Shown: piece by piece, positions 1-7,574 of the stretch
Numbering within the stretch: position 1 is the first letter of the stretch
Layout of the letters: every line of letters begins with the position of its first letter
DNA from: a virus
Length of the DNA stretch: 48,681 nucleotides
Virus record (IMG/VR): IMGVR_UViG_3300036398_001822
Location: 1 to 48,681 of that record
Reading direction: 5' to 3' (one strand)
Position numbers and translations under genes: made by a program
The notes under the pieces: model-generated
The model's input: only the letters and a program-made list of their open reading frames with translations
Told to the model about the DNA's origin: nothing
Database searches by the model: none

Positions 1-1173
1 AAGAATATCAACCGGTGTTGAACCTTGATTAGACCCGTACAAATATCCAGATGCTAATATTCTTCCACCAGTATAAGTTCCACCATCAATTTTATATTCA
101 ACAGAACTATCAAGACCAGCATCATTCCAAGTTCCACCAACAGATGTTCCAGATGCTCTTACTTGCCAGTTATAAGTTGCATTATTTGTAATACCAAGAA
201 TTGAAAGTGCAGTTAGAATTACAATTGCATCCAATCTATTTGGTGTTGCTTTAAGGCGAATTGATATAACTGTATAATAAGTTCCTGCCGTTGTTAAATC
301 GACTGGTGTTTGAACAGGTGTTCCAACTGCCTGCTGCAATCCACGCAGTTCATAACCACCTTCTGAGATAACAGTAGAACAAACCTGTTTGAGTGTGCTT
401 GCACTAGTTGTAATTCCAGTGTTAGCAATCTCATATCTCAAAGGAAGAGATGCTGTTGTAATATAAGTTGATTGAATTAAGTTTGCGTGATGAAATGAGT
501 GTGCATGAATAAACTTTCCATCAATTACGAATCCAAGTCTTACTGTACCAAGTCCCAGCCACTCAATATCCATCCAAAGAATTTGTGCTTTGGAGATATC
601 TAATGTAATACCAGAAACACCAGTTCCATCTAATTTATCAATATTCCAATCAGATTGTGCAACTGAAGTTGAAGTTCCAGTAGATAAACTTCTTTCTACA
701 AAATAAGGTGTTGTTCCATTAATTTCAAAATACATTCCGTTATCAGCACCAAAATATCCAACTCTTTGTCTTAAGTTTGTTTTTGGTGTAGCAGGAATGA
801 AAGTATTTAAAACAAGTAATGATTTCCCTGGTTGATAAGAGAATACTTTTGTAGTTTCTCTAATAACAGAATCACCACTTGTAGTTCCAATTCCAATATT
901 GACTAATCCTTGAGCAGTTACAAATCCAACTGTAGAACCAGTTCCTACAATCAAACTATTCCAAAGATTGTTGTCTCCATATCTATGAGAGGAATCAAAT
1001 AAGGTAAGTGGTTGAGATGTTCTAGTTCTTCCAAAAGCATCTGGATTTACACTTACAGGAAATCTATTATAGTTATCAACAACATTTCCATCCCTCGTTG
1101 CGATTAAGGGAACCTCAAAAAGTGTTCTTTCTTGATTTAGAAAGTCTTGTTCATTTTTATTCCACTGTGCCAT
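1..1173 (-). CDS. Virion structural protein, C-terminus cut off by window edge
   Basis: The frame is open from an ATG at 1173 to the left edge (391 codons, no stop), so the true C-terminus lies outside the window. The protein starts MAQWNKNEQDFLNQERTLFE and continues with Ser/Thr/Gly-rich beta-type sequence such as DSSHRYGDNNLWNSLIVGTG and VGYFGADNGMYFEINGTTP. This style is typical of large cyanophage virion proteins. It lies three bases downstream of the 102-residue gene in the late cluster. Assignment as a structural protein rests on composition, position and resemblance to cyanophage virion proteins. The exact role (fibre, tail or head decoration) cannot be read from the sequence. Confidence 0.7.
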   Translation of the reverse strand, partial: MAQWNKNEQDFLNQERTLFEVPLIATRDGNVVDNYNRFPVSVNPDAFGRTRTSQPLTLFDSSHRYGDNNLWNSLIVGTGSTVGFVTAQGLVNIGIGTTSGDSVIRETTKVFSYQPGKSLLVLNTFIPATPKTNLRQRVGYFGADNGMYFEINGTTPYFVERSLSTGTSTSVAQSDWNIDKLDGTGVSGITLDISKAQILWMDIEWLGLGTVRLGFVIDGKFIHAHSFHHANLIQSTYITTASLPLRYEIANTGITTSASTLKQVCSTVISEGGYELRGLQQAVGTPVQTPVDLTTAGTYYTVISIRLKATPNRLDAIVILTALSILGITNNATYNWQVRASGTSVGGTWNDAGLDSSVEYKIDGGTYTGGRILASGYLYGSNQGSTPVDIL

Positions 1174-1176
1174 AAA

Positions 1177-1485
1177 TTACTCACCCCACGATAATCTTTC
1201 TGGTCTGTATCTTTCTGCGTTTTTAACTTTTATAGAAGTAGATTCTGCTGGATAGATATTATGAACTATCGCTCCAGGATATTCTTTTTGCAGTTGCTCT
1301 GCAAGTTGATTTTTATCCATCATCTTACCTTCAACTTCCATACGATATAATCTTCCTTGCCAAACTACATCTGCAAGAAAAGATTCGGTTGCTGTCTCTG
1401 GTTGAGATGAATTCATATAGAGATTTCCATTGAAATCTCCAGCAATATTGATACTTTCTGAAATGAATTGTTGAAAAGATTTCAT
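1177..1485 (-). CDS. Small protein with T4-type capsid targeting sequence (possible internal head protein)
   Basis: This is a 102-residue protein beginning MKSFQQFISES. T4 internal proteins begin MKTYQEFIAEA, a capsid targeting sequence that the prohead protease gp21 cuts after the (L/I)xE motif. Here I8-S9-E10 falls at the same register as I8-A9-E10 in T4. The predicted mature part (about residues 11-102) is short and soluble, with a GDFNGNLYMNSS stretch and a charged C-terminus (NAERYRPERLSWGE). The gene lies one base after the composite protein's stop and just before a virion protein gene, so it is probably late-expressed. Targeting is inferred from the N-terminus; the mature part is unrecognised. 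Confidence 0.6.
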   Translation of the reverse strand: MKSFQQFISESINIAGDFNGNLYMNSSQPETATESFLADVVWQGRLYRMEVEGKMMDKNQLAEQLQKEYPGAIVHNIYPAESTSIKVKNAERYRPERLSWGE

Positions 1486-1486
1486 T

Positions 1487-2911
1487 TTAGTTGCAGTTCC
1501 AACGACGGAGGGCTTTGTTGATTCTGGAATCTGGATCTCTTGCAGTTTTTGTGGAAGTCAGTTTTGATTTCATTCCAGACATACGACGGCAGAATGAAGC
1601 ACGACGTTTTGCTCTTTTACCTTCTGGATTTTTTTCAGTTACTGCAGTTTGAAGTTTTGAACCTGGATTCTCGCGACGATATGCATTAACTGCTTTTTGA
1701 CTTAAACCATCAGTCTTATCTTGACGATTAACTTTTTGCCAGTCTTCCGATAATCCAAAGTCTGCTCTCCAGTTTGAATATTCCTCTACCTTCATTTCAC
1801 CACTATCGATATAATCTGCGGCAGCATCAATATAATCTGCTGCTTTAGTAATTTTTGATTGAACCCACGCTTCAATATTACCTTCGCCCTTCATTTTTTT
1901 ACGAAGTCTCTTTGCAGCAGAGATGATTGTAGAAATTTCTGAGCGAGCCATTGAGTGCTCATGATCATAAGACTCTGGAAAATTACCAGGATGTACAGTT
2001 GCGATATTATATTTTAATTGATTAGTTGTTAGTGCTGAAGGAATTGAGAACATATCCCAATACTTTGGTCCATATTTGCACTCACTTCTAGTTTCATCTT
2101 TTTTGCATTTTGGACAATATCTGATCATTGATTGTTCCTCCTTTACTGGTACACAATTTGGGACCATTTTTTTACCTTTTTTCTTCATTCCTTCTTGCTT
2201 ATATCCATCCCAACAATCTTCTGATTTAGTTCCCCAGTTAGCAGCACCAACCTTACGGCACTTAACCAATGCTCCTGATGCATATGCACTTGGCCAAACA
2301 TCATATCTAGATTTTACTTTTTGATAACAAGCATCTTTCTTACCACTACCCTTGCCTGGTTTATCTTTAACTTCTTGTAAGTTCATTTCTTCAGTTCTTA
2401 CGTTTGTTGGTTTAGCGCCACCAGTTTTTTCTGGTTGATTTGGATCTAATCTATTTTTTCTTCTTCTTGCCGCCTCTTCTTCATCTTTAGACAAAGATCT
2501 TTTCATTTTTGAACTTCCGCATTTTGGAGTAGAAGTTTGACCTGGTTGACGGGCACAAGGTTTACCTGCCCATTTTCCACCTAACTGAACCCACCCCCTT
2601 TTACCATCAGATGATTTAGATTTATTAAACCAATCGTGAAGACCTTGATCCCCAGAAGTAGTTTCTTCTTTCACATCCTTAAACTTTTTATGATGCTTTT
2701 TAGCATCTGACTCCATTTTTTTCAAACGAGTATAATAATCTGGAATTTCATCTAGATGTTGAAGAGCAATATCTGTAGCAAGATCTTTATCTCTAGTATG
2801 CTCGTGCTCAATAGGAATTCCCATTTCAAGTTGCTTTCTTATGAAAGAAGCATCTAAGCGATGTTTCTTCGCAATTTCTTCAACTGTTTTATGGGGTTTG
2901 ACCTTATGCAC
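1487..2911 (-). CDS. Composite lysine-rich multi-module phage protein (DUF5661-like start, DUF6321-like end)
   Basis: The 474-residue protein appears to be assembled from several short modules seen in cyanophage proteins. Residues about 1-75 (MHKVKPHKTVEEIAKKH ... ALQHLDEIPDYYTRL) resemble DUF5661. About 95-175 is a GKRGW/GKPCARQPGQTSTPKC Arg/Lys-rich module. About 190-260 has paired Cys/Trp motifs (DACYQKVKSRYDVWPSAYAS, EDCWDGYKQEG). About 265-282 has a zinc-ribbon-like CPKC plus SECKYG. About 345-370 is an AWVQSKITKAADYIDAAADY helix. The C-terminus from about 395 (KVNRQDKTDGLSQKAV ... RRWNCN) resembles DUF6321. The start is a GTG at 2911. It sits after gp16, where T4 has gp17. Function is unknown; basicity and CxxC motifs suggest nucleic-acid contact. 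Confidence 0.6.
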   Translation of the reverse strand: MHKVKPHKTVEEIAKKHRLDASFIRKQLEMGIPIEHEHTRDKDLATDIALQHLDEIPDYYTRLKKMESDAKKHHKKFKDVKEETTSGDQGLHDWFNKSKSSDGKRGWVQLGGKWAGKPCARQPGQTSTPKCGSSKMKRSLSKDEEEAARRRKNRLDPNQPEKTGGAKPTNVRTEEMNLQEVKDKPGKGSGKKDACYQKVKSRYDVWPSAYASGALVKCRKVGAANWGTKSEDCWDGYKQEGMKKKGKKMVPNCVPVKEEQSMIRYCPKCKKDETRSECKYGPKYWDMFSIPSALTTNQLKYNIATVHPGNFPESYDHEHSMARSEISTIISAAKRLRKKMKGEGNIEAWVQSKITKAADYIDAAADYIDSGEMKVEEYSNWRADFGLSEDWQKVNRQDKTDGLSQKAVNAYRRENPGSKLQTAVTEKNPEGKRAKRRASFCRRMSGMKSKLTSTKTARDPDSRINKALRRWNCN

Positions 2912-2926
2912 AATAATAAAAAATTA

Positions 2927-3349
2927 TTACTCTTTATTATTTAGAAAACCTTGTTTGAGTAGTTTTGAAAGTTCTGATGTAGATCCAACAAATACCGCAT
3001 TGTTTGTAACGTTATTGGTTGTTTTAACTACATCTTCTTCAACATCTTTAAGTTTCTTTTGAAGATCAATTAGTTTATCTGTAACATCTCCAACAGATTT
3101 AATTAACTGACCTGCAACTTCATATGCTCTTGGACTCCCTCCCTCTCCAGCAAGTTCCATTATTCCATTAATCGCCTCTTGACCCTTCTCAATCAATGAA
3201 TACAAATTTGCACGAGTGTATTCATAGTCTTTTTTTATGTCGTCAGACTTTAATGGTGCAATATTTAATTGCTCTTTTACTTCGTCTACTTCGACTATTT
3301 TACTCTCGATGTTGAGAGCATCGTCCAATCCCTCATAATTATTCTTCAT
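2927..3349 (-). CDS. 16: Terminase small subunit gp16
   Basis: The 140-residue protein has the cyanophage gp16 core DYEYTRANLYSLIEKGQEAI ... SPRAYEVAGQLIKSVGDVTD followed by a lysine-rich coiled-coil segment (KLIDLQKKLKDVEEDV). In T4-like phages gp16 recognises concatemeric DNA and stimulates the large terminase gp17 at the portal during packaging. An upstream TTG would add three residues, but the ATG at 3349 has a GAG five bases upstream and is preferred. It follows gp15, as in T4. The usual next gene, gp17, is not in the window; the composite protein follows instead. Confidence 0.85.
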   Translation of the reverse strand: MKNNYEGLDDALNIESKIVEVDEVKEQLNIAPLKSDDIKKDYEYTRANLYSLIEKGQEAINGIMELAGEGGSPRAYEVAGQLIKSVGDVTDKLIDLQKKLKDVEEDVVKTTNNVTNNAVFVGSTSELSKLLKQGFLNNKE

Positions 3350-3354
3350 AATTC

Positions 3355-4152
3355 TCAAATATCAGTTTGTTGTGTTGGACTAAATGTTTTTGAGTCCGAA
3401 AAATCTAACCATTCCTCATCAAATCCAAAATTATCACCAGGTTCTGCATCGTAAGGATCTGGTTGAACAGTGTATCTAACTTCTCTCTTAGCAGTTTGTC
3501 TATTCGCATCGGTATACATATCAACCTGAACCTTACGAATAAGACCATCAGTGGTATCTGCAATAGGACCAAACAGATATGCTTTTACTGTAAAATTGAA
3601 AGTATAGATCAAAATTCTTCTTGTAGAAAAATCACCTTCATAATCATCGGTAAAAGATACATTATCTAAAACAACAGGAATATCCCTCTTTTCCCCAATT
3701 GAATCAACTAAATCTACAGTTAGATTAAATGAAGGTTGGAAATAAGGCAAAATTTGCTCAACAACTTGTAGAGCATCATCTTGAAGTTTGGTCATTAGAT
3801 TCAATTGGAATCCAATATTATATGGAACTGGAAGAAAAACCTTCTTAAGATTTGACCCATCACATGCTCTAAATGTTTGTGTTACATTTGCTTTTCGAGT
3901 CGGATCATATTGAATGGAATTCATTTCAAATGCCAGTCTAGGCAAAGTCATGGCAATTGGTTTATTAAGTTCAGGTTGCTGCTCAATTCTTGCTAAGAAT
4001 TTTTGAATGGGTCCATATGCTAACGGAACCTTCATCTCACTAATACTATCTCCAGAAGAATCTTTATGTCGTATATAAATTTCATTAAATAATGTGCCAA
4101 AGGCAATTACTGTTCTTCTTATTATTTCATGATAATAATAGTTTCCTAACAT
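3355..4152 (-). CDS. 15: Tail completion / sheath stabiliser protein gp15
   Basis: The 265-residue protein is close in length to T4 gp15. It starts MLGNYYYHEIIRRTVIAFGT and contains the segment QKFLARIEQQPELNKPIAMT and the block VPYNIGFQLNLMTKLQDDAL, characteristic of the cyanophage gp15 tail sheath stabiliser. In T4, gp15 forms the hexameric terminator ring of tail tube and sheath and joins the tail to the gp13/gp14 neck. The start codon overlaps the gp14 stop (TAATG), which suggests translational coupling. Order gp13-gp14-gp15-gp16 matches T4. Confidence 0.9.
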   Translation of the reverse strand: MLGNYYYHEIIRRTVIAFGTLFNEIYIRHKDSSGDSISEMKVPLAYGPIQKFLARIEQQPELNKPIAMTLPRLAFEMNSIQYDPTRKANVTQTFRACDGSNLKKVFLPVPYNIGFQLNLMTKLQDDALQVVEQILPYFQPSFNLTVDLVDSIGEKRDIPVVLDNVSFTDDYEGDFSTRRILIYTFNFTVKAYLFGPIADTTDGLIRKVQVDMYTDANRQTAKREVRYTVQPDPYDAEPGDNFGFDEEWLDFSDSKTFSPTQQTDI

Positions 4153-5543
4153 TAGAAGGTCCCAAATGGATTAGATTCTGTGAAATCGATGATGCCGTCC
4201 GCAGCATTTTCAATTTCTATATTTTCACTATATTTATCATATAGATCCCAATTATTATAAGATTGTACCGAATATATTGCACTAGATGCTGCTCCAACAA
4301 CAAGTTCTCCAGGATAGAATCCTTTAGTTGTGACGTTATCTACAAAAGAAACCTTAAGAATCTTAGTATCACTATCCCAATATTTAACACGAGCTCTTGT
4401 TCCAGAACTCGATCCAAATACTTCCTCATTAAACAGATAAGTTCCAATTCCAGATAAAACTGGTGGTGGAGCAATGATAACTGTTGGGGCAACAGTATAT
4501 CCAGAACCAGGATTTACAATCCTAATAGAACTAATTGATTGTCCAGCACCAACTATTGCGATAGCAGATGCTGTCTGTCCAGAACCAACAGATCCAACAA
4601 TGCTCACTATTGGTGAATTTACATATCCAATACCATTGTTTGTAACATCAAATTTCACAATTCCACTTCTAATAGTTTCAATAGAACAAGTGGCTAATGC
4701 ATCAGATCCACCTCCTCCAACTATAGAAATTATTGGCGCAACTGTATATCCTGCACCAGCATTTGTAAGTTGAATAGACTGAATTGAATAAACTCCAGCT
4801 CTAGAGGTTGTAATTGCTACAGCAGATGCATTTATGCCACCTATTGGTGCGGATGAAATTGCTACAGTTGGAGTAGTTGTATAATCATATCCATCATTGT
4901 TTAAAAATATTTGACGTATATATCCAGTACCAATTGTCGATGTAGCTTCTGCTGTAGATCCTAAACCAATTAATTGTAATGTGCTGATATATCCCTGATC
5001 TTCTATTTGCGTATCAATTTCATCAATACTTGTATCAATGACCTCATCTTCATATTCAAATAGTTCACATCTCAATTCATAGACATATAACTTACCTAGT
5101 TGATAAAAATTGACTTCATGCTCTACAAATTTTACTTCAAAAAGTCTTTGTCCCAATGGAAAATAAACCAAATCTCCTTCCCTTGGTCTTGAAGCAAGAA
5201 CAATTTCATCATCATTTAAACCATCTAAAAATGGAGATATAAAGTCTTCAAAACGTTCTTTTGAAATAATCAGACTTAATTCATCCTTTAAACTAACACC
5301 AAATTTAGTTAATAAGTCTCCCTGACCAGTATATCCATCATAGTTATTAATATATGCTTCAATTGCGAAATTATCATCAAATCTTGATGATTGGATTTCT
5401 TTTAAGATAGTTTGTTTCCTTACAAATTTTCTGGGTATATAAGTCACCTCTATACCATAAATTCTCAACTGCTCGTTAATTAATTCTTGAACGAGTCTCT
5501 GTTCATTTTGTGATCCCTGTAAGAAAAATGGATTAAGAGTCAT
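4152..5543 (-). CDS. 14: Neck protein gp14, expanded by GxGY repeats
   Basis: Residues 1-185 match the cyanophage neck protein gp14 (start MTLNPFFLQGSQNEQRLVQE, then GYTGQGDLLTKFGVSLKDEL and REGDLVYFPLGQRLFEVKFV). T4 gp14 is about 256 residues and, with gp13, closes the filled head. This protein is 463 residues because about 190-400 holds several repeats of the type GAGYTVAPIISIVGG / GSGYTVAPTVIIAPP. The C-terminus (YNNWDLYDKYSENIEIENAA ... NPFGTF) returns to the gp14 pattern. The stop overlaps the gp15 start and the start overlaps the gp13 stop. The repeat insertion probably forms a surface beta domain. Confidence 0.88.
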   Translation of the reverse strand: MTLNPFFLQGSQNEQRLVQELINEQLRIYGIEVTYIPRKFVRKQTILKEIQSSRFDDNFAIEAYINNYDGYTGQGDLLTKFGVSLKDELSLIISKERFEDFISPFLDGLNDDEIVLASRPREGDLVYFPLGQRLFEVKFVEHEVNFYQLGKLYVYELRCELFEYEDEVIDTSIDEIDTQIEDQGYISTLQLIGLGSTAEATSTIGTGYIRQIFLNNDGYDYTTTPTVAISSAPIGGINASAVAITTSRAGVYSIQSIQLTNAGAGYTVAPIISIVGGGGSDALATCSIETIRSGIVKFDVTNNGIGYVNSPIVSIVGSVGSGQTASAIAIVGAGQSISSIRIVNPGSGYTVAPTVIIAPPPVLSGIGTYLFNEEVFGSSSGTRARVKYWDSDTKILKVSFVDNVTTKGFYPGELVVGAASSAIYSVQSYNNWDLYDKYSENIEIENAADGIIDFTESNPFGTF

Positions 5544-6385
5544 TATCCAATAAAGTCGTAAGGTGGAAGTTCATAATCCATAGACATTCTCTGTCTAATA
5601 CTTTCTATTTCTTTCTCAGCATCGTCATATATTTCTCTACCATTTAGTTCAATTCCTCCAGGAAGCTTAACTCCTCTGAATTTAATTAAATTTTGTCCCC
5701 ATTGTCTTTTCATTAATGCAGTTAAATAACGCTTCAAGAAACTATCGTTATAAACTCTAGTAAAATCATTTGGGTCTAAAATTCTATAGCAATCAATTAC
5801 AATAAATGTATCTTTTGCCTTTGAATCCCAATCTATATCCAAATATAATCTATCTTGCCTTTTATTAAATCTAATTTGTTTGTCAGTAGAAAGGAGGAAG
5901 TCAATATCTTCAAGGTAAGTTTTTACCATTGCATATTGTAAAAGTTCAACGGAATTAAAATAATATAAATCATTTAGGAATAATTGATATTTAATGCTCC
6001 ACATACCAGCGGAGATTGAACTAGTATCAAATTTAAAGATTTTTTCTATACCTATAACACTATCAGGAACCTGAATGAAGTTAGAATTCTCATAAAAATT
6101 AAAAGTTGTTGAACCTATACCAGATATATTTCCAGTTGTTGTAGTTGTTACAATTCCAACTCCATTTGTACCTTTTGCTTTTCCTCTATCAATATCTTCT
6201 TGAGTGATTTTGTATTTCAAATACATTCTTTCCACACCATCAAAGTGTCTTTCCTGGAAATATTGTAAAGCATCATCAACTAAGTCATCAATTTGTTCAT
6301 CCGCCAAATTAATTTCTAGTACTGGAGCACCTAACTGTCTTAAGCAATAATCAATAAGTTGTTGTCTACTTGCCGGTTTTGACAT
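5543..6385 (-). CDS. 13: Neck protein gp13
   Basis: The 280-residue protein starts MSKPASRQQLIDYCLRQLGA and contains NLADEQIDDLVDDALQYFQE and a C-terminal VYNDSFLKRYLTALMKRQWG block, which are the signature segments of T4-like gp13. T4 gp13 (about 309 residues) forms the neck connector under the portal. A longer frame to 6421 exists, but the ATG at 6385 starts the conserved segment directly after the upstream stop, with AGGA upstream. The stop overlaps the gp14 start, consistent with coupled neck genes. Confidence 0.9.
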   Translation of the reverse strand: MSKPASRQQLIDYCLRQLGAPVLEINLADEQIDDLVDDALQYFQERHFDGVERMYLKYKITQEDIDRGKAKGTNGVGIVTTTTTGNISGIGSTTFNFYENSNFIQVPDSVIGIEKIFKFDTSSISAGMWSIKYQLFLNDLYYFNSVELLQYAMVKTYLEDIDFLLSTDKQIRFNKRQDRLYLDIDWDSKAKDTFIVIDCYRILDPNDFTRVYNDSFLKRYLTALMKRQWGQNLIKFRGVKLPGGIELNGREIYDDAEKEIESIRQRMSMDYELPPYDFIG

Positions 6386-6387
6386 TT

Positions 6388-6840
6388 TTAATAGGATCCT
6401 CCATCTATAACACTTGCCCAAGAGGGAATTCCTGAGCTATTGGTTGAAAGTATATAGTTTGTTTCCGATATTGCTGAAAAAGTTGATGCAGTAGAAACGA
6501 GTTGATCATTGGCATCAAAATAAGCGATTCCATATGGTTCGCCCGCTGGATAATAAAATGATTGTCCAACAGTAAGAATACCTGTTACATTGGCGTTTCT
6601 AGCAGTAAATTCATCAAATCTTAAATCATCGCTGATATATAAATCGCCATCAATATATACATCATTTTTAAAGGTTGCAACTCCAACAAATGTCGATATC
6701 CCACTCACATTTAATTGAGTGACGGATGCTATACCACCAATAACATTAAATGATGTTGCAGATGAATCTGACGATCCTCCAAGACTCGAAACTACTTTAA
6801 TTGTATTTTGTTGTCCAACTCTAACTTTGATATCGGACAT
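6388..6840 (-). CDS. Fibre-like virion structural protein (150 aa)
   Basis: The protein starts MSDIKVRVGQQNTIKVVSSL and contains VSGISTFVGVATFKNDVYID and TGILTVGQSFYYPAG. Such V-G-I-S-T/V-T-G-I-L repeats are typical of trimeric beta-structured fibre or whisker proteins of cyanophages. It lies between the large tail proteins and gp13, where T4 has gp11, gp12 and wac. It overlaps the upstream structural gene by one base and precedes gp13 by two. The exact role is unknown. Confidence 0.65.
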   Translation of the reverse strand: MSDIKVRVGQQNTIKVVSSLGGSSDSSATSFNVIGGIASVTQLNVSGISTFVGVATFKNDVYIDGDLYISDDLRFDEFTARNANVTGILTVGQSFYYPAGEPYGIAYFDANDQLVSTASTFSAISETNYILSTNSSGIPSWASVIDGGSY

Positions 6841-7181
6841 TATCGAGTAACTCCTTCTCTTACAAGAACCATTCCTTCAATTACTCTTGTTTTTACCCCA
6901 GATTTGGTAATCACAACATCATAAACGTATCTTCCAGGTTTTAAACTTTCAGTTTGGCTGGAAGTTAGAGAAATGGTTATTTTACCCAAAGATGCTGGAG
7001 AAGAAATTAATGTTGTAAAAGTAGTTGCCGTCGAACTTCCAGCATATTTTCTCATTTGAGCAGAAACTGTATAGTCAGATAAATCAAGAGAGGAGTTTGA
7101 ATCACTTTCTTCCAAATCGAATGTTTGATTAAAGTCTGCTCCAGAGTTAACTACAATATTACTGACATATACTGCCGCCAT
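6840..7181 (-). CDS. Small beta-rich virion protein (113 aa)
   Basis: The sequence MAAVYVSNIVVNSGADFNQT ... LKPGRYVYDVVITKSGVKTR ... VLVREGVTR reads as a small beta-sandwich of the type found in tail-fibre adaptor or decoration proteins. It overlaps the following fibre-like gene by one base and has a TATAAATA late promoter about 24 bases upstream of its ATG, so it starts a late sub-operon with gp13-gp16. Known cyanophage relatives are annotated only as structural or hypothetical. The domain interpretation is inference. Confidence 0.6.
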   Translation of the reverse strand: MAAVYVSNIVVNSGADFNQTFDLEESDSNSSLDLSDYTVSAQMRKYAGSSTATTFTTLISSPASLGKITISLTSSQTESLKPGRYVYDVVITKSGVKTRVIEGMVLVREGVTR

Positions 7182-7204
7182 TTATCTTTTTAAGCTCTAC
7201 TTTT

Positions 7205-7212
7205 TATTTATA
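7205..7212 (-). promoter_or_regulatory. T4-type late promoter TATAAATA
   Basis: The minus strand reads TATAAATA, a perfect match to the T4 late promoter core, about 24 bases upstream of the 113-residue virion gene. It overlaps the stop codon of the preceding small gene. It probably drives the fibre-like genes and the gp13-gp16 neck genes. Confidence 0.65.
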
Positions 7213-7384
7213 TCTCGATAGAACCTATAGATTTAATAACCTCTTGTTGCTTTAAGTATAGTTTGCAATACATCTTTGAAAACTTTTTCAATTCTTCATG
7301 ACTAAGTTCATCAATCATTCTTGAATACTTTTCAAATTCAAACATTTTATCTATACATTCAAGTTCAATATCATTTAGATCCAT
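7208..7384 (-). CDS. Small conserved cyanophage protein (58 aa)
   Basis: From the ATG at 7384 the protein is MDLNDIELECIDKMFEFEKY... and is helical and acidic at the start, lysine-rich later (EELKKFSKMYCKLYLKQQEV). A longer frame to 7420 would overlap the upstream gene more, so the internal ATG is preferred. It overlaps the 67-residue gene by 14 bases. It resembles small helical proteins next to the large tail gene in other T4-like cyanophages. Function is unknown. Confidence 0.6.
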   Translation of the reverse strand: MDLNDIELECIDKMFEFEKYSRMIDELSHEELKKFSKMYCKLYLKQQEVIKSIGSIEI

Positions 7385-7574
7385 TAATAATCTCCTTAAG
7401 TAATGATTTAATCTCATCAATATCTTTTTTCATTTGATCAAGCTCTCTTTTCTGAGAATCTCTATTGTTTAAACTATTTACGTACTGGGTGTATGAATAA
7501 TTATCACAATTAATTATAGCACCCGAGATCTCATCGCGGTATAAGTTCGGGTGCCCTTTTACTGGTATCATCAT
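7371..7574 (-). CDS. Small protein with C-terminal coiled coil (67 aa)
   Basis: The protein MMIPVKGHPNLYRDEISGAI ... has a short globular N-terminus (a K-G-HPNLYRDE-GAI motif seen in small phage proteins) and a C-terminal coiled-coil stretch from about residue 40 (KRELDQMKKDIDEIKSLLKE). Its start overlaps the end of the 2430-residue gene by four bases, so it is translationally coupled to it. It could be a small virion component or assembly factor for that protein. No experimental function is known to me. Confidence 0.6.
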   Translation of the reverse strand: MMIPVKGHPNLYRDEISGAIINCDNYSYTQYVNSLNNRDSQKRELDQMKKDIDEIKSLLKEIINGSK

